Below, piece after piece: positions 11,139-24,522 of a stretch of DNA of 64,000 nucleotides (its first letter is position 1; the number at the start of each line of letters is the position of its first letter). Under the pieces are notes generated by a model. That model ran no database searches. It worked only from the letters and a program-made list of their open reading frames with translations, and was not told the origin of the DNA. The position numbers were made by a program, and so were the translations under genes. The stretch covers positions 1 through 64,000 of the forward strand of contig JAPYMA010002833.1 of assembly GCA_035041965.1 (NCBI GenBank), written 5' to 3'. The DNA comes from Anisakis pegreffii (Eukaryota; Nematoda; Chromadorea; Rhabditida; Anisakidae).

Positions 11139-11966
11139 TGAAACGAACCTGCTGCATTCTTATGATAAGCGCTCAAGCTTACAAAAAGACATGTGAGTCG
11201 AACTCGTATGGCAGAGCTTTTGAAAACTGTTAGGGGCGTTTGCAGTATGAAAAGTCGTCATTTCCGCTGGGTTGAAATTACGGCTTACCCCAGAACTCGA
11301 CTGAGGCTTACTTCCAGCTTTGCGGACTCAGCATGACGTTTATTGTGCGCTGTGAATTTTTTTTTCTAACACCATTCAAAGACTACGCCGCATGAATCGG
11401 ACTTCTATAGGCGAGTGTTAGCCCTTTCCAGTTCTTTGGTTGATTCACTGCTCTTTCCAGTGCAACACTTACAAACGATCTTGATCACAGCCGATCTACC
11501 CATTGTGAGAGGTAAAGCCTCTGTGAGCTATCCATTGAGAGGTAAAGCCACAGCTGGAAGCCACTGTGAGAAGTAAACAAGCGCGGAATTCACTACCTTA
11601 TTTAAACTAGTCTCAGCTGTGAGCAATGCTTTAATTGAGAGTGGAAAGCTAGCAGAAATTTTTGGACGGTGAAGCTTTCGGCCCGTTAACCTATTTCCGC
11701 GATTATGGACGTAAGTTACTAGATCATTCGTAAGTATGGTTATAGATAAAATAAATAAGTAGCAAAAGCCATGATTACTTACCAAACTGGATAGCAGTAA
11801 TCGATGCTATTTTGGGTTTGCAGGAGGACATTGTGAGATTAATGTAGCTGTGAAAGAAGTATTATGAAGTAATCCAAGGTTATTGCTCAGCAACACAGAG
11901 AGCAATGAACAACAACAAATGAACTGAGCACTCCGAACTGTATTTGACTGTATTTAACCGCATTTG

Positions 11967-12126
11967 GGAAAGATAAAGAATTGGGTCGTAAAAGAATGAT
12001 GACATTACGGTTTGAGCATGATTTCCGAAATGTGTTTATAGTTCAGCAGCATCAATAACATCACAAGAGAACTGAGCAAGCTACTGAGAAAGTAATAAAA
12101 CATTTGCAGACTTTGTTCTTTTAATC
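11967..12126. repeat. 160-base direct repeat, copy 1
   Basis: The sequence starting GGAAAGATAAAGAATTGGG is identical base for base to 13,030-13,189. It contains no open frame of note. Confidence 0.9.
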
Positions 12127-13029
12127 TTTTCATTTCACGGTTTATGTTTTTGGCGTGAAAGAACTAACAGAATGTCAACCGAGGAATTGAGGATGATCGA
12201 GAATCAATTAGAAGGATCCGATTCACAAGCTGCAGAGTGATCATCAATGATACTCCGTTTAGTATTTGCATGAGGTCCCTGGGTCCTGACTTTGAGTCCC
12301 GATCCTGATTGCGGAAGAACTACAGTGTCCATTCCGGTCATTTCAGAATGGAATGAAATGAAATTAGTAGTGGCCTACCAAAATCTGAAACGATTCTACC
12401 GACAGTGAACGAGCCTTAAAGGGCATTTTGCATTTTCTTTATCTGTACAATCAGGATGAGGTTGATATTGTCTGCAGACCTTGAAGGGCTATTTACCTGT
12501 ATGATTTGTCGAATAAATTGTTTCTCATGCAAATCTGAAAACATCAATTCAAAAGAATGTGTTGAACAGGTGATACGTCTTTATTTCTGAAGTTGCTGAA
12601 TTCCGCGATTATCCCGAGATCGAGCAAAGAACTCGGGATTTAATTCCTATGTCGAAATTGAAAAATGATTGGGATTTTACTGACATTACTCTTAGCTTAA
12701 AAGAATGCGATTTTCGGCTTGGAAACAACCTGTCGGAATGCTCGCTTCAAGAAAAAATAGTTGGGAATGTAGCTGCGTTATTTTATATTTCACCTGGATC
12801 ACCAGATTGCACCATTTTCAGATTTGCGAATTTCCGAAGTCTCCCCACTTGAAAAGGTGCCCTTCGATGACGAGACGTGAAGGTTCGATCATACAATGCA
12901 GGCGCAGAATCCAGCAAAAAGGGGTGGTACACATCAAAGTATACTATGTTGTTTGCTTTTCCACGAATGTTTCACTTGTTATTCAATAATGTTATCGCAA
13001 TGAAGGTTGAATGAACAGTGATTTCTGAT

Positions 13030-13189
13030 GGAAAGATAAAGAATTGGGTCGTAAAAGAATGATGACATTACGGTTTGAGCATGATTTCCGAAATGTGTTT
13101 ATAGTTCAGCAGCATCAATAACATCACAAGAGAACTGAGCAAGCTACTGAGAAAGTAATAAAACATTTGCAGACTTTGTTCTTTTAATC
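13030..13189. repeat. 160-base direct repeat, copy 2
   Basis: This is an identical copy of 11,967-12,126, offset by 1,063 bases. The flanks differ on both sides. The duplication is therefore recent, or maintained by conversion, or an assembly effect. Confidence 0.9.
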
Positions 13190-14845
13190 CTTTCGAACGT
13201 TTACGTGCATTTTTCAGAATCCGTCTCAAAGCTTTTTTCATTTCGATTTAGCATATTATGTGGTCGCTTGCAATCTACACATACAGCTGATTGGTATTGA
13301 CGATAAAATTTTTATTTTTATCAAACTTGATTTTAATCCTATCAAACTGATACAGCTCTGCCTTTCACAACGCAAATATAAGTGCACTTCAGCCGTTTGT
13401 GTAACCGTAGAATTTCGATTAAGCGATTGTGCATAAATACGCAAATATGATCATGAGATGGGCACTAAATCGTTATAATTCCTCAAACCGGAATTGCTTT
13501 TCATGCTTTCGATAAACAGCAGTAACAATGAATCGTTAAGCGTTCTCATTGTCGTCACAATGACTTACTGAGTGGAACTTCGAGATAAAAAGTGCTTCAG
13601 ATCTCTATCAATCCCCTCAAGATGTGTAGCGATATTAAGTATCCAGTTGGTGTTTTGTGTTGATGTGTGCTTTGAAAAGTCGGTCTTTCAACGGCATGCT
13701 GAACAGGTGAGTGTTGACGTGCAACATCATCATCATAATGTTTAAGTCTTCATGTATTAGTAATGGATGGACTAGACGGCAATTTACTACTGCCGCTTGA
13801 TATCATGTTGAGTTGAATATCAGCAGCAAAATTTCAACGATTACACGAAGAGTGCTAAGGAGCAGTTGATATGTTGCCTATAAAAACGCTATGCTAAGTG
13901 GTCTTCTTTAAAATTACTTTCATCGAATTTTCCTCTACTTCAACCGATGATTTTCAGCCTTGTTGGGCCTGAATGACTTTTTCAGTACTACGAGAATTTA
14001 ATGCAATTTTCGAATCTGTGTTCTGAACAGTTCCAACATAATGCCAGTAAATACAATACAGAGCGCAGAGAAAAAATAAATAATCCCCGTTTTTCGTGAG
14101 TGTACTGAGGAGTCGAATTCCAGCAAGAGTTCGAAATTGGTACTGCAAAAGTTGATTGCAATGTGTTGACTGATACAATCAGGAAGCTAAAAAGTTGTCG
14201 CTGACTAGCAGCAGTATCCTAGGAAACGTGAACAAGGTCGAATCTAGGTACAAGTTGCTTTGAAGCTTTACCTGCAACGATTATCTTTAGGTTATAGCTG
14301 TATATTAGCATGTTGATATTTGAAAATAGAATGGCCACGAATCTTCGTGTTGTTGAACTTTCCCAAGCGACGGTACGAATACATGTGATCATGAAATTGA
14401 ACGGTCATGAGCCAGATAGATGTTTTTGAACGCTTAAACATCATTACATCTATGAGGACAGGAAAGGAAATTCAAGATTGAATCAGTTTGTTTCCGATCC
14501 ATCGGTTTTGGAATGTACTAACTAGGCGTGGAGGGTGTAAGATCTAAAATTTCATTTTCAGCCAGGTGCAGCGCAATCAAAACCTGCTTGCCGATCGTTT
14601 TTCCGGAAATCTGGTGCTAATATCGTTGCTGTGTAATTCCCAAACATTGGGATTAATTTTATCATATATTTTTCAGCGCTTTTTCCCATATTCTTGATGC
14701 ACCGTTTCCGACTTTGTGGTCCATCATTGTTTGAAATTGCCTCATTTCATTGGTTTTCCGTTTTTAATTGATGAACGCTGATGTTTATGGTGTGTATTGT
14801 TATTGGCTAGTATTACCGTCAAATAATCTTTGGATTTGAGTTTGG

Positions 14846-14855
14846 ATTGTTGCAG
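14846..14855 (+). promoter_or_regulatory. Probable spliced-leader acceptor at the ATG9 start
   Basis: A TTGTTGCAG acceptor ends directly at the ATG of ATG9 at 14,856. No upstream coding exon is seen. In nematodes, acceptors this close to the start codon commonly receive the trans-spliced leader. A cis-spliced 5' untranslated exon is the alternative. Confidence 0.5.
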
Positions 14856-17800
14856 ATGTTTTCCCCGCGGAATAATCGAGCAGGATATCAAATAATTGAT
14901 GATGAAAATAATGATGATGATGTAGACACGGGACCGCCGACCAGTTTCCAGCCATTTTCCACGGATCGTTCTGTCACACACTCACAATCTGAGGCTGAAC
15001 CTCTGTATGTCTCGAAACCATTTCTGTTGAATACAATCGTTTTAGCGCATTGCTCTCAATACTAATACCATGTCATTATTTTCTTTAGAATCTTTCGTTG
15101 TATTTGTGGAATTGTCTTTTTTTAGTGGCAAGGTCATTGATCATTTCTTCAGTTACATAGTCATCATCAATGAATTTTCGGTTATGCACAAAAAATCTTT
15201 TTTTTCTCATGTATATTTGCTACTCTTTTGTCAGTCTTTTAGAGGATTTCAGTATTTTATTCGATTTATCCTTAAAGCATCTTATTGCAGAGTGCATGAG
15301 CCTACGACACCTAATAATGATTTATTTGGTGGACCTCCGCTGAGTCATCACATATCAGGTGATCGGAACGAGATTAGTGATATGGCGAAATCGCAATCAA
15401 GTGAGGGGCATTGGGATCATGTCGAAAATCTTGATCAGGTCTATATCTTTTGAATGATTCAAGCGTTGCAGTAACTTACCATTAGATGGTAACGTTGGAA
15501 AGCTGAAAGACCTCAAAATCCTACTTTTTCAAGCATTAACCATATCGAATTTATTCAAGTACATTTAACTCGAATTTCAGTTCTTCACACGGGTTTACGA
15601 GTATCATCAAGGTGGTGGTTTGATGTGTATATTTCTCAGCTATATTTTCTCATTGCTTCAATTCATATTTGTTGTTTCATTCTCAACTTTTCTTCTGCAA
15701 TGTGTCGACTACCCGGTGCTTTTCAATACGAAAAATGTCACTGCAAATGGTTCACCGATCGTTGGAAAACGATACATTTCGGTTATTTCTTCAACAATTC
15801 ACAACCTCTGTTTCGTTTTTCAGCGATTCAATAATTTGATATCGTCTATAATTCGGTAGTTTAATAGAATGTATCACATTGCGTTGCGCGGACGGACAAA
15901 GTCGGGGACCAAAAAAGATGCGATTGCCTTGAAAAATGTCGCGGACGGGACCTATCAAAATTGTGCGTTCCCCGCAACACACTAGGTTATCATAATTCGT
16001 CCGTTAGCGTAACGATAGTACCATTGAACATTTCTGCTGAGATATTAAATTTGGTATTACGATCGGCCATGTAACGAAAGATAAATGGGAACATTGGAAT
16101 ATCTCATCCCGTTTTGACACAATGTCTTAAGATTGTTAAGAACTGAAGCAAGTTCCATTGCGTTTCATTATTATCGCTGGTGATTACCGTATTTGCGAGA
16201 AATTTTATCTCAGATTCTGATCTAATATTGAATATTTTTGAATTTTCTTTTCAAAGTGTTTATTTTGTTGTATAGATGAAGAGCGTTACATTTCAGGATG
16301 CTATTGTGAGTAATTGCATGTCGCAGATACATCCTCTTGTTACAGCAGCACTTTTATTCGCGATTTTGTTTTGGCTATTCCGTGTTGTGAGAGATGGTTA
16401 TCATCTGCTACAATTCTACGAAATCCATAATTTTTATGAGCAAGCGCTCGGTAGGCGTTATATTGCTTTTGTTCTTTATTTTGCATGAGTAATCATTATC
16501 GAGTAATCATTTCGTACTGATCATGTGTATCGCAGTGACAGGAAGATCTTGTTGTATACTTTATCTGTCATTGTTCTATCGGAGCACATTTTCGTGGGCG
16601 AAATAATGACCGCTGTTTTATCTGATTCGTTTGATCCGGTTCAAATTCACTCAGTAATCATATATGTTAATCATGGTTGGATTCGTGCAAATAGACAATG
16701 TGCGGGCCTAATTTTTTAGACTGTGAGTAATAAACGAATCGATTTAAAGGTATCTCTGATAAAGAACTGAGCAACTTGACGTGGTCAGAAGTGGTGAGGT
16801 GTGTTTGTCAAAAACAACCTGAACTGCATTTGATTATCAATAAAGACAAGCTTACGCCGTTGGACATATGTCAGAGGATTCTGCGATTTAAGGTCTCGTT
16901 TTTGCAAACTCTGAATCGTTTGCATCATTGTTTTGTGTAATTTGGGTGATCGCGTTCATTTTATGGTTGCTATTAGGTATTCTCTCTACGAATAGTTGGA
17001 AATATCATCAGTGAAACCTTTCCCCCGTACAATACGAACGCTGCAGACTCATCCCATTAATCACCCAGCAGGATATTTGCACAAAACGAATATTTAAGAT
17101 TGTTGTTACATCATTTCCTCGTTAAAAATTATGATTCAAATCCTTTTTGCTTGTCATAAAAGAGCATTCGTATTTCAGTTGTGTGTCATTGATTGAAAGA
17201 ATTTTCAGAATTATTTTGTGTCAATGGTCAACAAAGATGTCTTACCGCCAGTGCTAAACATACCATTCAAAGGACCTATCCCATATTTGCCAAACGGATT
17301 GAAATTGAATCTGGAATGGTTACTGTTTTGGGGTCCTTGGTCACCATGGGAAGGGCCATACGCACTGAAAGACGAATACAAACATCAAATGAACATCACT
17401 AAACTGAGTGAGTACAGTTATCTTATGATTGTCATATTTCTTATGTAATTTAGATAGAATAGCTCCAGTGAATTTATTAGGACATCATCTCAATTTTAGT
17501 GAATAATCCAAGTTGTTGTGTTGAGAGGTTCAATTATTAAATATGAATTTCTTGTGAAATTACAGCCGCTGATATGGAAAAAACGATTTTGTATATGGGC
17601 ATAGCAAATCTGGTCTTTTCACCGCTGATTCTAATGTATCAGATATTGTACTCGTTCTTCTCATATGCCGAATTGGTGAAACGTGAACCTGGTGCGCTTG
17701 GAACTCGACGTTACTCCAACTATGGAAGGTAAAACCGAGAACAGTTCCATGGCAGTTTTCATCTATGTTGGTTGATATAATTCATGGGTAGATCGTTAGC

Positions 17801-20800
17801 AAGAGGTTTGGCGTAAGGCCTTCTTTACGTGTGAACTCAGTGGTGATGATGAATCAATATGGTATTCGAAGCGATGTTTGTCAACTGATTAAATGGAATT
17901 TTCAGTGTGTTTGATGTTTTCAGTCCTATATTATCTGCTAGCTATTTTTATCCTCACACCGCCTAGTGCACCTAATTTTATGGCTATAATAGCACGGGAT
18001 ATTGTAATTGTCTGCCATCTTCAAGAGAGTGCTAATCCGGTTTTGTGGATGTCCACGTAATGTGTTTATCTTTTATTCAAGTTTAATTAACGGCTCAAAT
18101 GTTATTGTACATGTGAATTCACGTTTAAGGCATAAAATTCGCCATTTCAACGAATTGGGTCACGAACTGAGATTACGGCTCTCACGAAGTCATCAGGCTG
18201 CAGAGCAGTACATGGATCAGTTCATATCACCTCTCAATGAAATAATCGCCAAAAATGTCGCCTTCGTTGCGGGCGCCCTGTTTGCTGTGTTGGCGCTGTT
18301 GTCGGCATGGGACGAAGACGTTTTGTCGGTACGTGCGAATTGTTCCATTTTACTATACACTTAAATTTTGCCTTGGAGTAACTCATTTAATAATTAAGCG
18401 ATACATTCTATTATAACATTTCAGCACACTTTGATTTATGAAATCTTACAAACGTTCCGTGTAGTGACTAAGCTGTTGCTCTATGAAATGAATTTTTGGC
18501 TGGAACTTTTTAGGCGCTAGGGTAGAGTAGAGAAGTGTCGGAACACTAACGATAAGAAGTTGATGCTTGGCTAGGAAACTAGAATTAAAACGTTGACAGT
18601 GGTTGATTGTTGCTGATCTATCAGTTCTATTTAGCTGATGTGATGATTATGGGCGTGAGTGTGTGTGTTGTCAACAGGCATTAACGAGTTTCCTTATAAT
18701 GTGCATTGCAAAGCACCACGAAATTTTTGATGGCCAAGTTAATTTGGGTTATTGTTAAAGGTTGATCATGTGCTAACAACGATGACCGTTTGCGGTGTGG
18801 TGATTGTTGTGTGTCGTTCGTTCATCGCCGACGAGAATCTGATACGACAGCCAGAGGTGTTGTTGAACCGTGTTATCGCACATATTGTCTATGCACCGGA
18901 CTCGTGGATTGGTCAAGCCCATACTGGTGAGTTGTTGTTATTCAGCACTGATTTCAGACAGGCAGCTTCTACAATGGCATCTCACCATTTCGTACTTTTT
19001 TTGATGTTTGTCATCTCCTCCGTTTGACCCTGCCACTTTTATTTTAATGGCTGCGAGAGTAAATACTGTTTTGATTTTTACTGTGTTTATGCAGCCGACA
19101 GTTCAGTGGGTTCAGGCAATTGAAAATTGGTATTGTTCGATGGATGTCGGTACTGTTCCCTGAAAATAGCAATTGTTTATTGAGTATCAACTCGGACAAA
19201 ACTTAGAATTTCATGCACTTTGTGCGAAATAAGAATCATTATTTAGAATGTCATGAAATTTTTTGAGTGCCAGTAATGCGTGCTTTTGTCATGTGCAATA
19301 TTTCAGTGAAGGTACGACAGCAGTTTCAATATTTATTCCAACTGAAAGCAACGTTTATACTGGAAGAATTGTTGAGTCCGTTGCTAACGCCTTTCGTTTT
19401 GATTTTTTGGTGAGTTACTGCTGGAGTGTATCTATTTATTGCATTTTCGGTAATAATAGTGGATGCCATTAGATACATTTCGTTGTAGTTTTTTTGTATA
19501 TGTAATGAAGGTGCGTATGATTTGTTTTGTTTTATTTTAATTGCATTGATTGATTGATTCTTTAAGGATTCGTCCACAAGCGCGTGAATTTGTGAATTTT
19601 TTCCATAACTTCACGATAAGCGTCGATGGACTGGGTGATGTTTGTTCGTTCGCACAGTTGGATGTTTCAAAACATGGTGATCCAACGTGGAACGATGCTC
19701 TAAAGCAGGACGAACAGCTGCAACCAAGTCAGTGCCGTATCTATTGTTTATGAATTTTAAGCGTGTTTGATCAGGCGACGCTCAGTCTCACGTCGGCGTA
19801 TAAATCTGAATCAAATCGTGCCACAAACAATGTCTAAAATCGATCATGATCAAATGCTTTCGGTTCATAGTAATACAATAAAGGATTACGTTTGATTCAT
19901 GAAATTTTCCGTTAGAATGACGTAGTGAAATTGAAATCAGTGCATGAGAAAAATAATGCAGGGATTGTTTTATTATCGATATTAATATGACGATTTTGAT
20001 CATTACCATTTCGATCGCTTTTAGTTGAACTTAATGTAAAAGAAGAGCAACGACGGAGAATGCCTAGTCATTTGGAGTTTGAACAAGACGAGCGACTACG
20101 TGCAAATGACGGTAAAACCGAGTTGTCGCTATTGCACTTCTTTATTTCGAATCCGGACTGGAATCCACCGGCTGAATCGATGCGTTTCATCACTCAATTG
20201 CGCAACTGGGTAAGTATTGTAGACTTGTCCTGTTAGTATTGTTTCATTTCTTCTGATGTAGTGCGTATGACTATCGTATTTGTCTGGTGTGATGGCTTTT
20301 TTGCGTATTTTTCTTCTCGCAATCAGCACCTGGTGAAAACATCGAAAAACATTTTTCATCAATAGTCAGTAGGGTTCGTCAACTCGACAGACTAATGAAA
20401 AAGTGAAATATAGTGGTGCTAAATAGATCGCAGTCGTCTTGGTTGAAGTTAGTCATTGTCAAGATAATCCTAGAAAATTTTTTAATAGGTGATAAATCTA
20501 TCGATAAATTGCATAAGACTAGTAGTTTAGTGACACTTTTGAAGTAGAAGAGAAGATTGTGGCTGGTTGTACTGATCAGAGGAAAGTGTTCAGACTTTCA
20601 AATAATTTACCTATCGCAGTTGCTTGTTGATTTGTAAGAAATGTTGTTGAATGCTCTAGATGGATCGTGAAATGAGAAATTTGCGAGAACAAACGGGCAC
20701 TGAGACGAATATTCTCGCCGAGAGTATGCACGCAGCCTTCCCACTGCACTATCCTCCACGATTGGCAACTGCGGCAGATCGAGCAACTAGTTTGAGTACG

Positions 20801-21720
20801 ATACGAGAAGGTCGTATCGATGCGCCTCTTGCTGGTACAAACTCGTTGATTGGATCCTTGCAGCAATCCGGTTTCCTTGCGCAGCATTCTTCGTCTCTTC
20901 ATCCGAGTAAGCAAAACATCATTCATTGGAATGCTGCAAACTTTTCGAATAATTTTGTTATTATTGTTGCTGATATATTGCTTGTAAGCGACCCAAAATA
21001 GACTGTGTTGATGAGTTATCGTTTAAAAGTGTGATGTCAGCAAATTCGATGTGATGAAAATATTTTGCTGGAACATTTTTGTTTCATTATGCGAGAAAAA
21101 TGAATATTTAGTCGTATAGGTGGTTGAAAACGGCTAGACTTTTTGAGCTTTGCGCCTTAAGTTTAATGAATTCAGGTGAATTTTCATGCAGTTGTTCAGG
21201 GAGCGTTTCTTTGTCCGCGTATTTCTGTTATAATGTAGATTTTGTAGGAGATTTCTGTAATAATGTAAAGATGCCTTAAGGTCTTACCGATGAGATTACG
21301 ACGGATATAGCAGCGGCTGAAATGTCGCTGACGACAATGTGTTTGAGACGGTTGCATGCCGAACACGACGGTAGCTTAAGGCAAACGTCAAACTATGGTG
21401 CTTTGGCAACACTGAATCCAAATGTGCTTACTGATTTCGATGGTGAATTGGATGAGGCTGCACATCTTGCAACGGTACAAACCCAAATGATGACCGTGAC
21501 AACTGCCACTACTGGGCAGTCGTCCATATCCGATATATGGGGTGTTCCTGCTCAAAGTACAATTATCCATCCAGATCCTTTGGGTGGTGCTTTGCGACGA
21601 TCAACTCATCAACAACAACAGTTACAGCCACCGCATCATGCAGCACGCCGTGCTTCACCGTCTGGAAGGCATATTGATGACAACGACGATCGTCCACCGG
21701 ATGTCTTTCAGAGTGTTTGA
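14856..21720 (+). CDS. atg-9: Autophagy-related protein 9 (lipid scramblase of phagophore growth)
   Basis: Fourteen exons join in frame: 14856-15004, 15291-15438, 15581-15760 (or -15781), 16276-16450, 16750-16892, 17209-17407, 17566-17728, 18130-18328, 18761-18926, 19307-19409, 19567-19727, 20025-20209, 20660-20906, 21281-21720. They encode about 885 residues, in the family range. ATG9 is the multispanning scramblase whose vesicles seed autophagosomes. Family signatures run in order: FFTRVYEYHQ (from residue 100), a hydrophobic pair, DICQRILRFK (near 255-265), LFWGPWSPWE, the SYAELVKREPGALG block (about 365-380), RHFNELGHEL (near 390), DEDVL/VDHVLTT (near 450), FILEELLSPLLTP (near 525), FVNFFHNFT and GKTELSLLHF. 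The C-terminus has AAEMSLTTM, like the vertebrate EMSLHAL segment, then a low-complexity Q/H-rich tail. The N-terminus is acidic (NDDDVDTG). Exon 5 uses an atypical TTAAAG acceptor. Confidence 0.95.
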
Positions 21721-24522
21721 ATGAGTTCTTTCAGGATGGGTCCAGTGGTATGTCATTCATTATTTTATGATGTAAATATGTTGCAAGGAGACGGGATGGG
21801 TTTGTTTTTTTTTTGAATTTGATGTAGACAATAATAAATTTGAAGGAATTTTGCATATGCGTACACCTCAAACCAGCCGACGGTAGTTGATTGAAGTCAA
21901 ACTTGTAAGTAACCTAGATAATTTACAGTGATATCCCATATCACTAGTTATTAGAAAATTTCAGTGCACGATTTGTGAAGTTATTTCAAGTCATTTTTTT
22001 AGATCAAATTAGTTGAACAATTTATATAATCTTTCTCAAATGTCTCGTTGTTAGATTCAAAATGAGAGGAATAAATTCATCGTTGTGGCTTAGTTCTACT
22101 TGACTGTTGTTAATTTAAACTTCTCTTACTCACCTAACAACCTACTTATTTTGTTTTTATGAAATTCTAAATGCACTAGTGTATTAATGATGATATTAAT
22201 TCCTTGATGTGAATTGTAATACTCACCAAATATCTAACGTGTTCTTTATCATTTTTGATTTTCAATTGTAACCGTATTATTTGTTTCGAAATGTGTATTG
22301 AAATTTGAAAAATGTAACGAATTGAAGTTTTGAGGTTGTAAGCGTAGAGCTGTATTACTGTTATCGGTAATTGTTTTTCTAAACGATATCAATGTAATCT
22401 TCTTTCCAATTCGAAGTGTCAGTAATATGCGTCCTTATTGATGTTTTATCCGAAACAACTATTTGGCATTGTGTTCGCTTAAACTTTAGCTTGAAATCTT
22501 CGTCTGTATGAACGAATTGCTTCAACGATTAATTTTTCTCTGTATTTAAGTTTTTTTATTGTTTTTGTGAATATTTTTTTCGAAAGTTTTCGCCGTTTCA
22601 GTGTTTTTGGATATTATTTCATGTTCTCGTGTGTTATAGCTGATGCGGAGAAGGTTCAGTTTGGAAGAAATCTGCACTGCTTAGCTTTTGCGCAGAAGCT
22701 TGATTGTTCCTTCTTCATATGTATTCGAATACTGCCGAATTAGTGTTGGCAACGACAGACAGTCGAATGCCGAAGTCGACGTGAGAAGCGTCGAAAATTC
22801 TGACGGTCAGCGAGCCACCGAAAGAAAATTACTGGCTTCAGCGCAGTACCCGTTGATAATTTCAGCTGGGGCACTTCCTATGGGCGCATTGCGGATTTCC
22901 GAAACCATTTCTTGTGATTTGGCGCCTAATCTCCTAATATTCCCCACAACCACTCGGTATTCGGTGATGTGCCGTATTCATAATTCAGCGCGGTACCAGA
23001 TTTTACGTATTTCTCTTCTTCGAATCAAACGCGCGGAAAGAAGTAACGAGGTAATGTAAGACCAGATAAAATGCCTTCCCAAGTCCATCGTTGACTTCGG
23101 TGTTCGCTGTTGTCTTTTCTCATTGTGCTTACGAGAAGATCCTATGAATTTCGCGTATTTTCAGCATTTTCATCTCTTTCGAATGCCCTTTCATGCCATC
23201 AGTTGAACTGAATCCTTCTGCCATAAAAACATCTATCTCTTCACATTAACTGTTAGCTTTATGTACGCAAAAAGTGCCTCAGCTCTGCTTAATTGTTTGT
23301 TCTATCTTGTACTGTCAGTATGTTGAGTTCGATGATCGATGCAATTCGATCGTATTATGTGTGTTTCCACTTTGAGTTCGACGGAAGCGTTCAACAGCGA
23401 ATGCGATTAAACATTTTACGGATCGTTGATCATGCATAATTCGCTATTCCGATTGAATAGTCGTCACATTTTGATATCTTCCGGAATGGAGAAAAACATA
23501 TTCCCTGTCAGTTGTCGGTAATGTAACGTCGCTGTATTGAATATGAATACGGGACAAATGCATTACAATGTATTGTGTGTGTTTCATAGTTTCATTGTAT
23601 CGATTTCAGTGCGATTTTTGTTATCTTCAAGCGGTTATTGCAGTCGACTTGTCTTCAATTAGTCATTTCTCATGTAGCAATATTTCCAGTGGTGAGTGAC
23701 CACTCATCATCATTTATGAATGCTTGTGTCGTGATTTATGTGCTCAATTTTATTTGACGTTTTGTAAAGTTTTCGTATTGCATTTGAATTGTACACATTT
23801 GTATAGATTGTAAACTGTTTTATGTCGTGAGTTTTGTGATGATTAAGAAATTGATTCAATAAATGAGTGTTGGAATGTGAATATCAATGGAAATTTATTG
23901 TGCAATTTGGGATATCCCGATGAAAATTTGTCGAAAGTGTCAACTGAACGATTGTAATTTTGTTCGCATTGATATGCAGTGATTGTGAAGTAGTGAAATG
24001 CATCAACTTTTCAGCTGAAATGCATCATTCCATCTCAATTCTGTGATTTATTTACATGGAAACAATGCACGGTTAGGTTGTGGTGAAGAATGATATTCCT
24101 TGGCCGTCGTGCTCTATTGGAAGTGCTTTTAGTTTGTTGATTAGATGAATTTAACGAAGTGAATAGCTCAGATTGTGTGCTGATTGCACGATAAAGTGTT
24201 AATGGAGCACACTTTTGATGGTGTTGAACGGACGTTTCCGAAGAAGAGGAGTGGTGTGGGCATGATCGGGCCAAATAGTTTTGATCAAAAGAAGAAACGT
24301 TCGATGGTGAAGACATCCAGTAGGATGAGTGCATCGCAGTCGCGCTTAATGATGAATGACGATGGTGTAACTGAATTGACAAAGAAGAAAAAGTTCGTTT
24401 TTGCAAACGTTTGAAGATAGCCAAACTATGGAAGTTTTCGAAGACAGGAATGAAGATTGTAGAAAATAGAGATTTTAATTGTAGTTCGGAAAGATTTCAG
24501 TGTTTCTGTTCGTGAAATTTTA
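21721..24522. other. ATG9 3' region and intergenic stretch
   Basis: This stretch holds the ATG9 3' untranslated region, with a polyadenylation hexamer AATAAA at 21,833-21,838. Two plus-strand frames are of interest. One is 22,688-23,059 (123 codons, no domain recognised, more G+C-rich than its surroundings). The other is 24,202-24,414 (about 70 codons, lysine-rich, codon use resembling a real exon), 100 bases upstream of RRP36. The second could be an alternative 5' exon or upstream frame of RRP36, but its phase does not join the model. Confidence 0.4.
21833..21838 (+). terminator. Candidate polyadenylation signal of ATG9
   Basis: A canonical AATAAA lies about 110 bases after the ATG9 stop codon in T/A-rich sequence. 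The position suits nematode 3' untranslated regions. Confidence 0.5.

Larger units (their letters stand above)
11139..14855. other. Intergenic region upstream of ATG9, with repeats
   Basis: This 3.7 kb lies between the divergent minus-strand secreted gene and ATG9. It contains the paired 160-base direct repeats and short repeats of GTGAGAGGTAAAGCC near 11,500-11,560. Open frames of up to 94 codons (12,649-12,989) are unsupported by any domain or splice structure. It probably holds regulatory sequence for both neighbours. Confidence 0.4.

Noticed and set aside
12649..12989. Overlapping plus-strand frames of 67 and 94 codons
   Set aside because: They overlap in different frames, have no splice context and lie between recent direct repeats. 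Most likely chance.
16525..16719. 64-codon frame inside ATG9 intron 4 that could be read as an exon
   Set aside because: ATG9 homology passes directly from exon 4 to 16,750 in phase, so this frame is intronic.
22688..23059. 123-codon plus-strand open frame after ATG9
   Set aside because: No domain, signal peptide or splice partner. The segment is more G+C-rich than its surroundings, which lengthens chance frames.
24202..24414. Lysine-rich 70-codon frame just upstream of RRP36
   Set aside because: Codon use looks plausible, but no donor joins it in phase to the RRP36 exons and it matches no family I know. Mentioned only as a possible upstream frame.
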